This document shows positions 12,616-22,448 of a stretch of 32,459 nucleotides of DNA, piece after piece (position 1 is the first letter of the stretch; every line of letters starts with the position of its first letter). This DNA comes from Clostridia bacterium (lineage in GTDB: Bacteria > Bacillota > Clostridia > Oscillospirales > Butyricicoccaceae). Below the pieces are notes generated by a model that had not been told where the DNA came from, did not search any database, and was given only the letters and a program-made list of their open reading frames with translations. The stretch spans positions 1 to 32,459 of the forward strand of contig JAFSBG010000035.1 in the NCBI GenBank assembly GCA_017441945.1. The letters run 5' to 3'. The translations under genes and the position numbers were made by a program.

Positions 12616-14100
12616 TTAAATAATAACTGCGGCTGCCAGGAGGAGTGCGATTACGATGCCGAGGACGAGGAGGAATTTCCAGATGTGCTTGACGAATCTG
12701 TCGTAAGGGATTCTGCCCAATGTGAGGGCGCCCATAAGCACGCCGCTTGTCGGTGTGATGAGGTTTACAAGGCCGCTTGCCGACTGGAATGCTGTAACCG
12801 CGATATCTCTGCCGACGCCGACAAAGTCAGAAAGCGGAGCGATGATCGGCATGGAAAGCGTTGCAAGACCGCTGGACGACGGCACGAAGAATGAAAGCGG
12901 AATATAGAAAATAAAGGTCAGAATTGCGTATGCAACATCGGAGATGCCGCTGAGAAGCACTTCGCCCATGTGAAGCACGGAGGCTGTCATGCCGCCTGCG
13001 TTCATCACAACTGTGATGCCGCGGGAAATGCCGATGATGAGGACGACAGAGAACAAATCCTTTGCGCCCGATACGAATGTATCAAAGAAGTGCTGTTCGC
13101 CCTTGCCGATGATGATGCCTGTGATAATGGCGCAGGTGAGGAAGAGCATTGAAAGCTCGGCAAACCACCAGTCGCCAAGCGGCACCATGTGGCCTAAAAT
13201 ATTGCCGATTACAGGCAGACCTGTGAGGAAGCTGTGGGCATCTTCAAAAATCGTGATGCCGAATTTGCCCGACCACGGCACGATACCAAGCACCATAATG
13301 ACGAAGGACAGGGCGAAAATCGAAAGGATAAGCTTGTGCTGGCGTGTAAGCTGGGCATTTTCCGAAACTTTTGAGGAATAAGCCATAAAATGCTTTTCAT
13401 TTTCGGCTTTCTGGTCATAGACTATCGACTTTTTAGGGTCATTCTTGACCTTTTTTGCGTAATTCATAACGAAAATACTGCCGAGAGCAACGCAGATAAC
13501 GAGAATTATAAGGCGAAGCACAAGACCGTCACCGATGGAGATATCGGCAAAGCCCGATGCGATACCTGTTGCGAATGGGTTTACTGTCGAGCCAAGTGTG
13601 CCTAAGCCTGCGCCGAGGGCAACAACATAGACACCGACCACAGAGTCATAGCCCATTGCAATGAAAACAGGGATGAGAATAAGATAAAACGCCATTGTTT
13701 CTTCCCACATACCGAATGTAGTGCCGCCGAGGGCAAAAAGACACATAAGCACAGGAATGAGCAGATGCTCCTTGCCGCCTAATTTGCGGATTACCGACTT
13801 GATACCAACATCAATTGCGCCCGATGACATTACGACAGCGATATAGCCGCCCATGACGAGTATGTAGGTAGAGATATCGATGGCTTCCATAAAGCCCTGA
13901 ATCGGCGCGATGAGCACATCCCATATACCCTGCGGATTTTTCTCGGCCGCTGTATATGTACCTGCTATCGGCTGGAGCTTTTCAGCTTCAGGGTCGACAT
14001 ATTCGTATGTGCCGGCAGGGACTATCCATGTGAGCACAGCAACCAGCGCTATGATGGCAAAAAGTGTTGTGTAGCTGGTTGGCATCCTGAGTTTTTTCAT
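12616..14100 (-). CDS. yfcC: YfcC-family carrier (arginine/ornithine antiporter-like, IT superfamily)
   Basis: 494 aa with 11-12 hydrophobic segments. It begins MPTSYTTLFAIIALVAVLTWIVPAG, the standard YfcC/ArcD-like N-terminus. Further family stretches are GGTTFGMWEETMAFYLIL, TLGSTVNPFATGIASGFADI and, near the end, FFVPSSSGLATLSMPIIAPL and SGLVNLITPTSGVLMGAL. The repeated S/T-rich re-entrant motifs are typical of ion-transporter-superfamily carriers for carboxylates or basic amino acids. The substrate is not established. AAGGAGG lies eight bases before ATG. It has its own promoter (14138-14167) and is divergent from the lectin/SLH gene. Full length. Confidence 0.92.
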   Translation of the reverse strand: MKKLRMPTSYTTLFAIIALVAVLTWIVPAGTYEYVDPEAEKLQPIAGTYTAAEKNPQGIWDVLIAPIQGFMEAIDISTYILVMGGYIAVVMSSGAIDVGIKSVIRKLGGKEHLLIPVLMCLFALGGTTFGMWEETMAFYLILIPVFIAMGYDSVVGVYVVALGAGLGTLGSTVNPFATGIASGFADISIGDGLVLRLIILVICVALGSIFVMNYAKKVKNDPKKSIVYDQKAENEKHFMAYSSKVSENAQLTRQHKLILSIFALSFVIMVLGIVPWSGKFGITIFEDAHSFLTGLPVIGNILGHMVPLGDWWFAELSMLFLTCAIITGIIIGKGEQHFFDTFVSGAKDLFSVVLIIGISRGITVVMNAGGMTASVLHMGEVLLSGISDVAYAILTFIFYIPLSFFVPSSSGLATLSMPIIAPLSDFVGVGRDIAVTAFQSASGLVNLITPTSGVLMGALTLGRIPYDRFVKHIWKFLLVLGIVIALLLAAAVII

Positions 14101-14137
14101 TGGCGTTGCCTCCTTGAGGGGAAATTTTCATAGTTTA

Positions 14138-14167
14138 ATTATACTACAATCAAAGCGCAAATTTCAA
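14138..14167 (-). promoter_or_regulatory. Promoter for the YfcC-type gene
   Basis: On the minus strand, TTGAAA, 18-base spacer, TATAAT. Confidence 0.75.
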
Positions 14168-14234
14168 TAAAAATTCGGTTACAAATGAGAATTTTCTGTG
14201 ATTATGATATTTTTTTGCATAACATGTCCCCGAA

Positions 14235-14265
14235 TTGATTTTTTGCGGCAATATATAAATATAAT
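14235..14265 (+). promoter_or_regulatory. Possible promoter for the lectin/SLH gene
   Basis: TTGATT at 14235-14240 and TATAAT at 14260-14265, spaced 19 bases, which is longer than optimal. About 25 bases before the start codon. Confidence 0.4.
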
Positions 14266-14290
14266 ACTTTTTATGAAAGAGGGTTTATCT

Positions 14291-15427
14291 ATGAAAAAAC
14301 GCGTACTATCACTTATCATGGTTATCGGCATGATGCTCAGTATGGCTGCTGCGGCAGTCGATTATGCTCCTAAAGCCACAGCAAAGCTGAATGGCAACAC
14401 ATATTATATGTTTGATGAGAGCATGACATGGGACGAAGCAAGAGCATACTGCGAAGCGCTTGACGGCCATCTTGTCACAATCACAAGTGAAGAAGAACAG
14501 AAGCTTGTGGAATCTCTTCTTGAACAGGGCGAAAAGAAGCAGTACTGGATCGGTATGAGAACTGCCGGCGGCGGCAACACATGGATTACAGGTGAGCCTT
14601 GCACATATTCCAACTGGGACAGAGGCGAGCCAAACAACAAGCACAAGACAGACTCCAATGAAGACTATGTTCATATATATAATGTGGCAAATCCTGCAGT
14701 AAGAGGTAGTGAACGTTTCAAGTGGAACGATATGTTCGGCGACAACACATATCCTGGCGAAGAAAACCACTTTGCTCTCAAGTTTGTAGGCTTTATCTGC
14801 GAATGGGAATATGTGCGCTCCTCCTTCGGCTCGGAAATTTCCGGCTGGGCTGAAAAGGAAATTGAAACAGCTTATGACAAGAAGCTTATTCCTGAATCCC
14901 TGGTGGGCAAGGACCTCACTCAGCCTATCACAAGAGCTGAATTTGCCGCTGTTTCCGTAAAGGCTTATGAGGCTATTGCAGATGTAAAGACAAAGGCTCC
15001 TGCTATCGAAAATCCTTTCAGCGACACAGAGGATGAAGACGTGCTCAAGGCCTACGAAATCGGCATCACAACAGGCACAGGCGACGGCACAACATTCTCC
15101 CCTTCCGACCTTCTCAACCGTGAACAGGCTTCCACAATGCTGACACGTGTTTACAAGAAGTGCTTTATGGAAGGCTGGACAATCGAAAAGGATGCTGAGT
15201 TTGTGCTTGAATACGAAAAGCCTGCTCCATTCTCCGATGACGACAAGATTTCCCTGTGGGCAAAGGATTCTGTATACTTTATGGCAGCAAACAAGATAAT
15301 TCAGGGCAGTGAGGGCAAGTTCATGCCAAAGGCAATCACTGACGCTGAAAAGGCTATCGGCTACGCTCAGGCAACACGCGAACAGGCTCTCATCATTGCA
15401 ACAAGAATGGTTGAAAACCTCAAGTAA
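14291..15427 (+). CDS. Secreted C-type lectin-domain protein with three SLH domains
   Basis: 378 aa from ATG 14291 (AGAGGG upstream). Residues 1-22 are a signal peptide. Residues 32-173 form a C-type lectin domain: WDEARAYCEALDGHLVTI, YWIGM, the Ca2+/sugar motif EPN at 113-115, WND at 145-147, and the framework Cys pair C54 and C170. Residues about 180-378 are three S-layer homology domains (SGWAEKEIETAYDKKLI; FSDTEDEDVLKAYEIGITTG; FSDDDKISLWAKDSVYFMA), which bind secondary cell-wall polysaccharide. So this is a cell-wall-bound lectin facing outward. EPN usually goes with mannose/GlcNAc-type ligands in animal lectins; that carry-over is inference. Monocistronic, sharing a terminator with the giant adhesin gene. 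Confidence 0.93.
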   Translation: MKKRVLSLIMVIGMMLSMAAAAVDYAPKATAKLNGNTYYMFDESMTWDEARAYCEALDGHLVTITSEEEQKLVESLLEQGEKKQYWIGMRTAGGGNTWITGEPCTYSNWDRGEPNNKHKTDSNEDYVHIYNVANPAVRGSERFKWNDMFGDNTYPGEENHFALKFVGFICEWEYVRSSFGSEISGWAEKEIETAYDKKLIPESLVGKDLTQPITRAEFAAVSVKAYEAIADVKTKAPAIENPFSDTEDEDVLKAYEIGITTGTGDGTTFSPSDLLNREQASTMLTRVYKKCFMEGWTIEKDAEFVLEYEKPAPFSDDDKISLWAKDSVYFMAANKIIQGSEGKFMPKAITDAEKAIGYAQATREQALIIATRMVENLK

Positions 15428-15441
15428 AATATCATAATATA

Positions 15442-15474
15442 AAAAAATACCACCCTATACGGGTGGTATTTTTT
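15442..15474. terminator. Bidirectional terminator between the lectin gene and the giant adhesin
   Basis: AAAAAATACCACCC (15442-15455) pairs with GGGTGGTATTTTTT (15461-15474) around TATAC. Both convergent genes can use it. Confidence 0.93.
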
Positions 15475-15483
15475 ATTTAAAGA

Positions 15484-18400
15484 CTAATCTTCGTCTTCTT
15501 CCTTACGCTTGAGCATTGTGCCTGCTGCGATAGCTGCAAGACCGATCATGCAGAAGCCGATGCCGCTGACGCCGCCTGTCTTTGGAAGGTCTGTGAGAGG
15601 GATGTCCTCTTCGATGATCTCTTCTTCAACAGGAGGAGTGAGTGGAACTTCTTCTTCAATGATTTCTTCGAATGGTGCGTAGTAGACGATTACTGTTACA
15701 TCGTTATTGAGAACGCCAGCAACTTCGCCTTCAACGCCTGTCTGTTCAAAGCCTTCAATTTCGACCATTGTTTCGCCGCTTACATCGTATTCGGAACCTT
15801 CAATCATAGAGCCTGTTGTGTAACGGCCGTAGATTTCTTCGCCTGTTTCCTCATTGATGTAAACAACAGTTACCTTGTAGTAATTGTCATCATTTACAGG
15901 TGGCTGAGGTGGGTCCGGAACGTATGGTGGCTCATAAGTATTGACAACTGTGAGAGTGCCGTTGATATTATCCTCTGTGAGAACTGCGTTTTCACCGTAG
16001 GACGCATAATAATTTTCAACTTCTCTTTCAACTGCCTTATATTCGCCGAAAGCATCGACGATGATAGTTTCAGAACCGTTGCCTGCGATACGTACTGTGT
16101 CAACGAGAACGTCGCCGTTTTCTGTTACCATGTAGATATCGATAACAACTGTACCGTTATAAACATTGCCGCTGTAGGACTTTGTGACTGTGATAGTCTT
16201 ATCGTATTCGAACACATTTGTGAATGTGACCGCTGTACCGTTTTCCATATCAACAAGACCATTTGCTTCATTTGTAAGCTCTCCGCCTGTAAATGTTGCA
16301 TCTGCGCCGCCGTTATCAATTTCGATAACTTCGTAGACTGCATCTGCAGGGAGGTCTGCCAATACGAGGCTTTCGCCCGACTTGAGGAAGAATGTGTAGC
16401 CGATGACAACATCGTTTTCAACGATCGGTGTGAGCGCTTCGTTTTCAACGAGGATGACTTCGTCTGCGCTTCTCATTGTCGGGTCGTTTACAGACATAAG
16501 ATGTCTGAGAGCTTCTTCAGCCTCTGCCTTTGCATTTTCAGCATCGGCAACTGCCTTTTCAGCATTTTCGAGGGCTGCAAGAGCTGCTTCGGAGCCATTT
16601 TCGGATGCGAGAGCTTCTGCTTCTTCGAGAGCCTTTTCAGCTTCTTCAATTGGTGTTGCCTGAGCTTCTGTTACATCTTCAAGAGCTGTCTGCTTTTCTG
16701 TTACAGCTGTATTCTTTTCAGCGAGAATTGCTTCTGCTTCAGCAATCTGAGCTTCAAGACCTTCGATGGAAGCCTTGAGTGCGTTGAACGCAGCAAGGTC
16801 TTCTTCGTACTTTGCCTTTGCAGTTACATAAGCTTCATAAGCTGCAACCTTTGCCATGTATGCATCATAAGCTGCCTTTGCTTCGTTGTAAGCGACCATT
16901 GCTGTGTCATACTCAGCCTTGGCTGTATTGTATGCCGCAACTTCTTCGCTTGTATTGTATGCATTGAGGTCTTCTTCATACTTTGCATAGTCTGCATTGT
17001 AGACTGCCATTTCAGCATCGTAAGCTGCCTTTGCGCCTTCGTATGCCGCCGCATCGGCGTTATACTGAGCAACGAGAGCTTCGTGAGCTGTCTTTTCAGC
17101 TTCAAATGCTGCAAGAGCTGTTTCGTATGCTGCATAAGCTGTTTCATAATCCGCAAGAGCATTTGCTATTGTTTCTTCATCTGCGCCTTCTTCAACAGTT
17201 GGCTGAGATGGAGGATTTGGAGCTGTGCCAGTAAATTCGCCCGGAGCTGTTGGCTGAGTTGGGGCAGTTGGCTGAGTTGGAGCAACAGGTGCCACAGGAG
17301 CTGTTGGCTCACTTGGCATTTCTGGCTCTGCCACTGCTTCTTCAGCTGGAGCTTCAACGAGAGCCGGCTCAACAGGAGCTACTGCATTAGTTGCCTTTTC
17401 GAGCTGTTCATTGAGAGCATTAAGGCTTTCTTCTGCCGCTACCTTTTCTGCGATAGCCATTTCGAGCTCGAGCATTGCTTCTTCGATAGGCTTCTTTGCA
17501 AGAGCGAGATTTGCTTCTGCGTTGACTACTTCTGCCATGATAGCATCGTATTCAGCCTTCTTGAGTTCTTGTTCAGCCTGTGCATTTTCGAGAGCCGCTG
17601 TGAGAGCGTCAAGCTCTGCCTGAGCTGCTTCGATATTGCCGTCTGTTACTTCGTTATATCTCATATGGGAGAGATAGAGAGCGAATTCATATACTGCTTC
17701 AGGATCGAAATCACCTTCTGCAACCTTGTTGATAACAAGGGAGCCGCCTTCACGGCGTGTGTTGATGATGTTGATTTCAGCTTCAAAGTTTTCGCCGCCT
17801 ACATGAACATCGCCTTCACCGCTGACGGTATAATCGAAGTATGTAAGGTCTTCGATATATTCGCCATTGCTGAGGAGAACTTCTGTTACTGTGTACTTGC
17901 CCCATGCGAGGTCTGTAAGTACGACAGGAGCGATAGCCTTTTCGCCTTCATTTTCTGTGATAACAGCGCTTACATATTCAACGGATTCATCAGGATAAGT
18001 TACCTTAAAGTGGAACTCTGTGCCGATTTCTTCGCTTTCAATGTTTGCTACCGACTTGTTGATTGTGAGCGAGCCGCTCTTGTGTGTTGTGTAAATTACA
18101 TTGATAACATTTTCAGAGACATTTGCGCCTACTGTAAGCGGTGCATTTTCGATGTCAGCTTCTTCTGCATAACTTGCAGGGAGATACTTGAAGACTTCGA
18201 ATGTGTAGAGAGAAATTGCCATCATTGGCACAGGATATGTGTCAGGGTAAACCATATCGCCCAATGTGACGTTGTTTGTCACGTCGGAGCCGAGGAGATT
18301 TTCATCGATAGCAGAATCCTTGTAGTAATTTACTGTGTACTGGAGAGCATTGCTTCTTCTGTAAACCACATTGATGACGTTGCCTTCAACATTGATTACA

Positions 18401-21400
18401 GGGTATGCGCCCTCGATGCCTTCCGCCGCAAGATAGCCTTCAGGGAGGAATGCATTGAGCCAGTTTTCACCGAGGTCTGCTGTTACCATAGCTTCATCGA
18501 GCTGTGTGCCGTAGAGCTTGGAATTACCTGTATTTGTGCCGAGGAAATTGCCTTCTTCAACAGAATCCTTGTAGTAGTTTACGATGTAATCGTAGGAGTT
18601 TCTTACATAATATACATCAGCAACGTTATTTTCCGCTGCAGCTGTAATTGTGATTGGGAAACCTACTTCCTTTTCAAGTCTGTAACCACGCTTTACCTTG
18701 TCAGGATATGTTTCGATGGAGTTGCCGAATACTGCAGAGCCTGTTACATCTTCTTGTGCATCGTAAACACCATCATAGTGATATCTGATAGTATAGCCGT
18801 AGTTGTTCTTTACATAGTAGATGTGAGCCACATTTGCAGTCTCATCTGCCGTAATTGTAAGAGGCATATTTACTTCATCATCAAGAGTGTAACCATCAAT
18901 AATCTTGTCTGGATATTCACTGATGATTTCTTCAAAGAGGCCTGTGCCTGTTACATCTTCACCTTCAGCATATACACCGTCATAGTAATACTTGACTGTG
19001 TAGTCGAAGTTATCTCTTACATAGTATACTCTGATAATATTGTTTTCAGCGATTTCTGTAATTGTAAGAGGTGTGCCTTCTACCTTTTCAAATCTATAAC
19101 CGACTTCAGGCTTTTCTGCGTATGTGCTGATTGTTTCGCCAAATACAGCTTCAATTCTTTCTGTTTTGGAGTCATCCTTTACGTTATCATAGTAGTATTC
19201 TACTGTATAACCGAAGGAATCCTTTACATAATAGACATTGATGACATTTTCAGAAGCATTTGCAGAAATTGTGAGAGGAATGCCATCTGCTCTATCGAGC
19301 TTATAGCCTGTCTTGTTCTTGTCAGCATAGCCTGTGATTTTATCAGCAAACTTAGCTGTAAAAGAATCTGTCTTTGACTCATCCTTTACGTTGTCATAGT
19401 AGTAATTTACTGTGTAACCGAAGTTACCTCTTACATAGTAAACCCTGATGACATTTTCAGATGCATTCGCAGAGATCGTGAGAGGAGCGTTGTCCTTTTC
19501 CCAAATATAACCTGTGATATTCTTATCTTCGTATGTCTCGATTACCGATTTGTACTCTGCTGTGAAAGAATCTGTCTTGGAATCGTCCTTTACGCCGTCA
19601 TAATAGTACTCTACTGTATAGCCAAAGGAATCCTTTACATAGATAACATTTACAATGTTCTTTTCCGGATCTGCAGTAACTGTACCGTCGTCAACATTTT
19701 CCACAGTCGCTTCGGTCTTGTAGCCCGTAGGAACATTTTCTGCTACATAATAAGGGATTTCTGTGCCAAACTCAGCTGAGCCTGTTTCGGTTTTAAAGAG
19801 ATTATCAGGTGCAATGGAATCCTTGTAATAATTTACTGTGTAAGTATAAGTATCCTTTGCATAGTAAACCTTGATGACATTTTCAGATTCATTTGCGGAG
19901 ATTGTAAGAGGGAAGTTTTCTGTTCCAACCAACTTATAGCCCGGCTTGATCTTATCTGTGTATGTTTCGATCTTTTCGCCAAACTTAGCTGTGCCGCTTT
20001 CAGTTGCTCCGTTGTCAATTACATTGTCATAGTAATATTCAACTGTGTAACCAAAATCATCTCTTACATAATATACATCAGCTATGTTGCCGCTTGTCTT
20101 GATAGTCATCGGGAAGCCCTCTGTCTTATCAAGTCTATAACCTGTCTTTATCTTGTCAGGATACTCATTGATAGTGCTGCCAAACTCTGCAGAGCCTGTA
20201 ACATCTGCACTCTCATCGTGAATACCATCATAATGATATCTGATAGTATAGCCAAAGTTGTCCTTTACATAATAGACATTGATGACATTATTTTCAGCCT
20301 TTTCAGATACTGTGAGAGGGAGGTTTTCTGTCTTATCAAACTTATAACCTTCTTCAGGCTTATCTGTGTAAGTTTTAATCACATCACCGTAAGCTGCTGA
20401 TTTTTCTTCTGTCTTGGATTCATCCATCTTGCCGTCATAGTAGTAATTTACTGTGTAATTGAAGTTATCCTTTACATAGTAGATCTTGATGACATTTTCG
20501 CCTGTTGTGATTGTGAGTGGGAGGTTTTCTTCCTTCTGAAGCTTATAGCCTGTTGGGCACTTATTTTCGTAATCATCGATAACTGCATTCAGAGGAGCCT
20601 TGCCTGTTTCATCCCAATCCTGATGAACGCCGTCAACATAGTATTCCACAGTATAATCGTACTGTTTTACTACGTAATTGAACTCTGCGACATAAACGTT
20701 TTTGCCGTCTGTTGTGAAGTTTACAGCATTTTCAGATACCAGCTCATAATTATTGCCGCCGTCAAATGCATTTACAACTGCATTTCTGCCAGGCTTCCAC
20801 TGGTTTCTGTTTCCAGCATCAGGATTGCCGACAGCTTCCTGTGCGAAAATAACAGCTTCTTCCTTAGCCGCCACAACATTGCCGTTTGCATCGATGTACT
20901 TGCCATCTTCGTTGACACGGTAACCAATTCTGTAAACCTGGCTGTATGTACCTGTTACAGATGGAACATTGAACTCACCTGTGCGCTTTACATCGCCGAT
21001 GGTGTATTCCATAGTAGTTGTTCCGTTTGTTTTATAGACTTCATTCTGGATAAAGCCTTCTGCTTCAACGTCAAGCTCAACGATGTAAGAAAGTGTGGAT
21101 TCTTCATTCTCACTTACATTTGGAGACCATGTGAATGTGTTGCCTTCAAAGCTGATAGTACCGTTGGAAACCTTGTAGTTACCCTTGTTCTGGATTTCGC
21201 CTGTAACCTTTGTGGTTTCACCGATGTCAATGTAGCTGCCCATTGGGTCACTTACGCCGCCCGAAACAGTTTCGTCGATGGATTCACCGATTGCCTTGAA
21301 TACATCGGTAAGGTCACTGTTTGTTGTGTAAGTGTAAGTCTTATCCTTTGTATTTGTTGTTGCAATGGACTTGAGAGTTTCCCTGGCGTCATTTGAAGCA

Positions 21401-22386
21401 TTGCTTGTAATATACGATACTGTGTAAATTTCAGCACCTGTACCCTTGATAAGTCCTGCTTCATAGATAGCTGCATCACTGCTGTTGATTCTGATATCAT
21501 CAGTGTAAATGAGAGTCTTTGTGTTGTCACTCTTAAGAACACCAAGCGCATAGCCATTATAGCTATCATCACTACCGTCACCGGAACGCATAGAATAATC
21601 GTAGCCTGTTATAGCCGTCATATCCTTTGATGAATCAATTCTACTCCAGCTTGCATAGTAACCCCATTCTGGTGTGTACCAGTTAAGATTACCCTTGTCA
21701 CCATCCGAATAATTATTGTTTTTTCTGTCAGAACGTGAGCCGCTCCACTGAGCATTGATAATTGGGATAGCGTTGTAAGTAGGCTTACCGTCAGAGATAA
21801 GAACTACAAACTTCTTGGATGCATTGCTTTCTGCAAGCTTAATTCTTGCCTGATACAAACCATCCTGTGTGTTTGTGCCGCCTGTACAATTTTCTGGAAT
21901 TGCATTCTTGGCAGCCTGTCTCTCGGCAGATGTATAGAACTTTGTTGCCGATGTAGCAGCATAGTTATACTCTACAAGAGATACACGATTGGATTTGCCT
22001 TCTGCCAGTACGATGTCAATAAAGGCTTCAGCTGCTTCTTCGAGCGCTTCCATGCCTCTGTCGCCCATACTGCCGCTCTTGTCCATTACAAGGACGATGT
22101 CAGCGCCCGGAGTTGTTGTCTTGGCGCCTTTGCCGCGTACAGTAAGAGTGATTTCGTACTGATTAGGAACACTTGTAGGTTTCGCTTCTTTGGTGAGAAT
22201 CACCTGACCGTCACTGAGTGTTGCATTCTTATCGGCATTTTTGTCAACGAGTCCATCTTTGCCGTAAATCGCCGACGGAGGTGTTAAATCTGCTTCCTCT
22301 GCGGCAAACGACGGCATTGGAAACATACCGCATACCATAAGAACTGCGAGCATCAGGCTGGTCATTCTTTTCAGCTTGATCTTCAT
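15484..22386 (-). CDS. Giant LPKTG-anchored surface adhesin (2300 aa): vWA, MucBP-like repeats, Cna-B-like domains, coiled-coil stalk
   Basis: Signal peptide at 1-28. Residues about 94-390 are a vWA domain with the MIDAS motif DKSGS (102-106), a TGGTNTQDG loop and a VVLISDG strand. Residues about 576-1433 hold some twelve MucBP-like repeats of 60-70 aa (YTVEYYYDNV ... NVIxVYYVKD). A Cna-B-like domain follows at about 1436-1540. A second one begins GSLVINKVAEGDF near 1546, breaks after YEFALYLSHMRYN, and resumes near 1966 (GYTFFLKSGESLVLADL). The roughly 385 residues between are Ala/Glu-rich coiled coil around a proline-rich stretch (about 1667-1742). Another Cna-B-like and one MucBP-like domain precede LPKTGG (15571-15588), a membrane helix and a charged tail. 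AAGGGG lies upstream of ATG; no clear promoter. Likely host or mucus adhesion. The sortase at 27073 is the probable anchoring enzyme. Confidence 0.94.
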   Translation of the reverse strand: MKIKLKRMTSLMLAVLMVCGMFPMPSFAAEEADLTPPSAIYGKDGLVDKNADKNATLSDGQVILTKEAKPTSVPNQYEITLTVRGKGAKTTTPGADIVLVMDKSGSMGDRGMEALEEAAEAFIDIVLAEGKSNRVSLVEYNYAATSATKFYTSAERQAAKNAIPENCTGGTNTQDGLYQARIKLAESNASKKFVVLISDGKPTYNAIPIINAQWSGSRSDRKNNNYSDGDKGNLNWYTPEWGYYASWSRIDSSKDMTAITGYDYSMRSGDGSDDSYNGYALGVLKSDNTKTLIYTDDIRINSSDAAIYEAGLIKGTGAEIYTVSYITSNASNDARETLKSIATTNTKDKTYTYTTNSDLTDVFKAIGESIDETVSGGVSDPMGSYIDIGETTKVTGEIQNKGNYKVSNGTISFEGNTFTWSPNVSENEESTLSYIVELDVEAEGFIQNEVYKTNGTTTMEYTIGDVKRTGEFNVPSVTGTYSQVYRIGYRVNEDGKYIDANGNVVAAKEEAVIFAQEAVGNPDAGNRNQWKPGRNAVVNAFDGGNNYELVSENAVNFTTDGKNVYVAEFNYVVKQYDYTVEYYVDGVHQDWDETGKAPLNAVIDDYENKCPTGYKLQKEENLPLTITTGENVIKIYYVKDNFNYTVNYYYDGKMDESKTEEKSAAYGDVIKTYTDKPEEGYKFDKTENLPLTVSEKAENNVINVYYVKDNFGYTIRYHYDGIHDESADVTGSAEFGSTINEYPDKIKTGYRLDKTEGFPMTIKTSGNIADVYYVRDDFGYTVEYYYDNVIDNGATESGTAKFGEKIETYTDKIKPGYKLVGTENFPLTISANESENVIKVYYAKDTYTYTVNYYKDSIAPDNLFKTETGSAEFGTEIPYYVAENVPTGYKTEATVENVDDGTVTADPEKNIVNVIYVKDSFGYTVEYYYDGVKDDSKTDSFTAEYKSVIETYEDKNITGYIWEKDNAPLTISANASENVIRVYYVRGNFGYTVNYYYDNVKDESKTDSFTAKFADKITGYADKNKTGYKLDRADGIPLTISANASENVINVYYVKDSFGYTVEYYYDNVKDDSKTERIEAVFGETISTYAEKPEVGYRFEKVEGTPLTITEIAENNIIRVYYVRDNFDYTVKYYYDGVYAEGEDVTGTGLFEEIISEYPDKIIDGYTLDDEVNMPLTITADETANVAHIYYVKNNYGYTIRYHYDGVYDAQEDVTGSAVFGNSIETYPDKVKRGYRLEKEVGFPITITAAAENNVADVYYVRNSYDYIVNYYKDSVEEGNFLGTNTGNSKLYGTQLDEAMVTADLGENWLNAFLPEGYLAAEGIEGAYPVINVEGNVINVVYRRSNALQYTVNYYKDSAIDENLLGSDVTNNVTLGDMVYPDTYPVPMMAISLYTFEVFKYLPASYAEEADIENAPLTVGANVSENVINVIYTTHKSGSLTINKSVANIESEEIGTEFHFKVTYPDESVEYVSAVITENEGEKAIAPVVLTDLAWGKYTVTEVLLSNGEYIEDLTYFDYTVSGEGDVHVGGENFEAEINIINTRREGGSLVINKVAEGDFDPEAVYEFALYLSHMRYNEVTDGNIEAAQAELDALTAALENAQAEQELKKAEYDAIMAEVVNAEANLALAKKPIEEAMLELEMAIAEKVAAEESLNALNEQLEKATNAVAPVEPALVEAPAEEAVAEPEMPSEPTAPVAPVAPTQPTAPTQPTAPGEFTGTAPNPPSQPTVEEGADEETIANALADYETAYAAYETALAAFEAEKTAHEALVAQYNADAAAYEGAKAAYDAEMAVYNADYAKYEEDLNAYNTSEEVAAYNTAKAEYDTAMVAYNEAKAAYDAYMAKVAAYEAYVTAKAKYEEDLAAFNALKASIEGLEAQIAEAEAILAEKNTAVTEKQTALEDVTEAQATPIEEAEKALEEAEALASENGSEAALAALENAEKAVADAENAKAEAEEALRHLMSVNDPTMRSADEVILVENEALTPIVENDVVIGYTFFLKSGESLVLADLPADAVYEVIEIDNGGADATFTGGELTNEANGLVDMENGTAVTFTNVFEYDKTITVTKSYSGNVYNGTVVIDIYMVTENGDVLVDTVRIAGNGSETIIVDAFGEYKAVEREVENYYASYGENAVLTEDNINGTLTVVNTYEPPYVPDPPQPPVNDDNYYKVTVVYINEETGEEIYGRYTTGSMIEGSEYDVSGETMVEIEGFEQTGVEGEVAGVLNNDVTVIVYYAPFEEIIEEEVPLTPPVEEEIIEEDIPLTDLPKTGGVSGIGFCMIGLAAIAAGTMLKRKEEDED
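18085..20661 (-). repeat. Coding tandem repeat array (about 12 MucBP-like units)
   Basis: Units of roughly 180-200 bases each encode Y-T-V-x-Y-Y-Y-D then 40 variable residues then N-V-I-x-V-Y-Y-V-K-D. Some units are near-identical in DNA, for example the stretches around 19191-19231 and 19601-19641, which share CAAAGGAATCCTTTACATA-like sequence. Two sub-types recur: YTIRYHYDG units (third and tenth) and VNYYKDS units (fifth, eleventh, twelfth). This suggests duplication of blocks rather than of single units. Confidence 0.85.
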
Positions 22387-22448
22387 GTGTTTTTCCCCTT
22401 TCTTTTTTGTATTTTTTAAATATTTAAAACAATATTTAACGATTTCAG

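Noticed and set aside
16501-19377. A 958-codon open frame on the plus strand
   Set aside because: It lies wholly antisense to the giant adhesin and its product is a low-complexity Cys/Phe/Ile-rich string produced by the repeated codons of that gene. No ribosome site or family match.
18085-20661. Regular repeats that could suggest a CRISPR or VNTR array
   Set aside because: The units are in-frame protein repeats of about 60-70 residues within one long gene; there are no short identical repeats with unique spacers.
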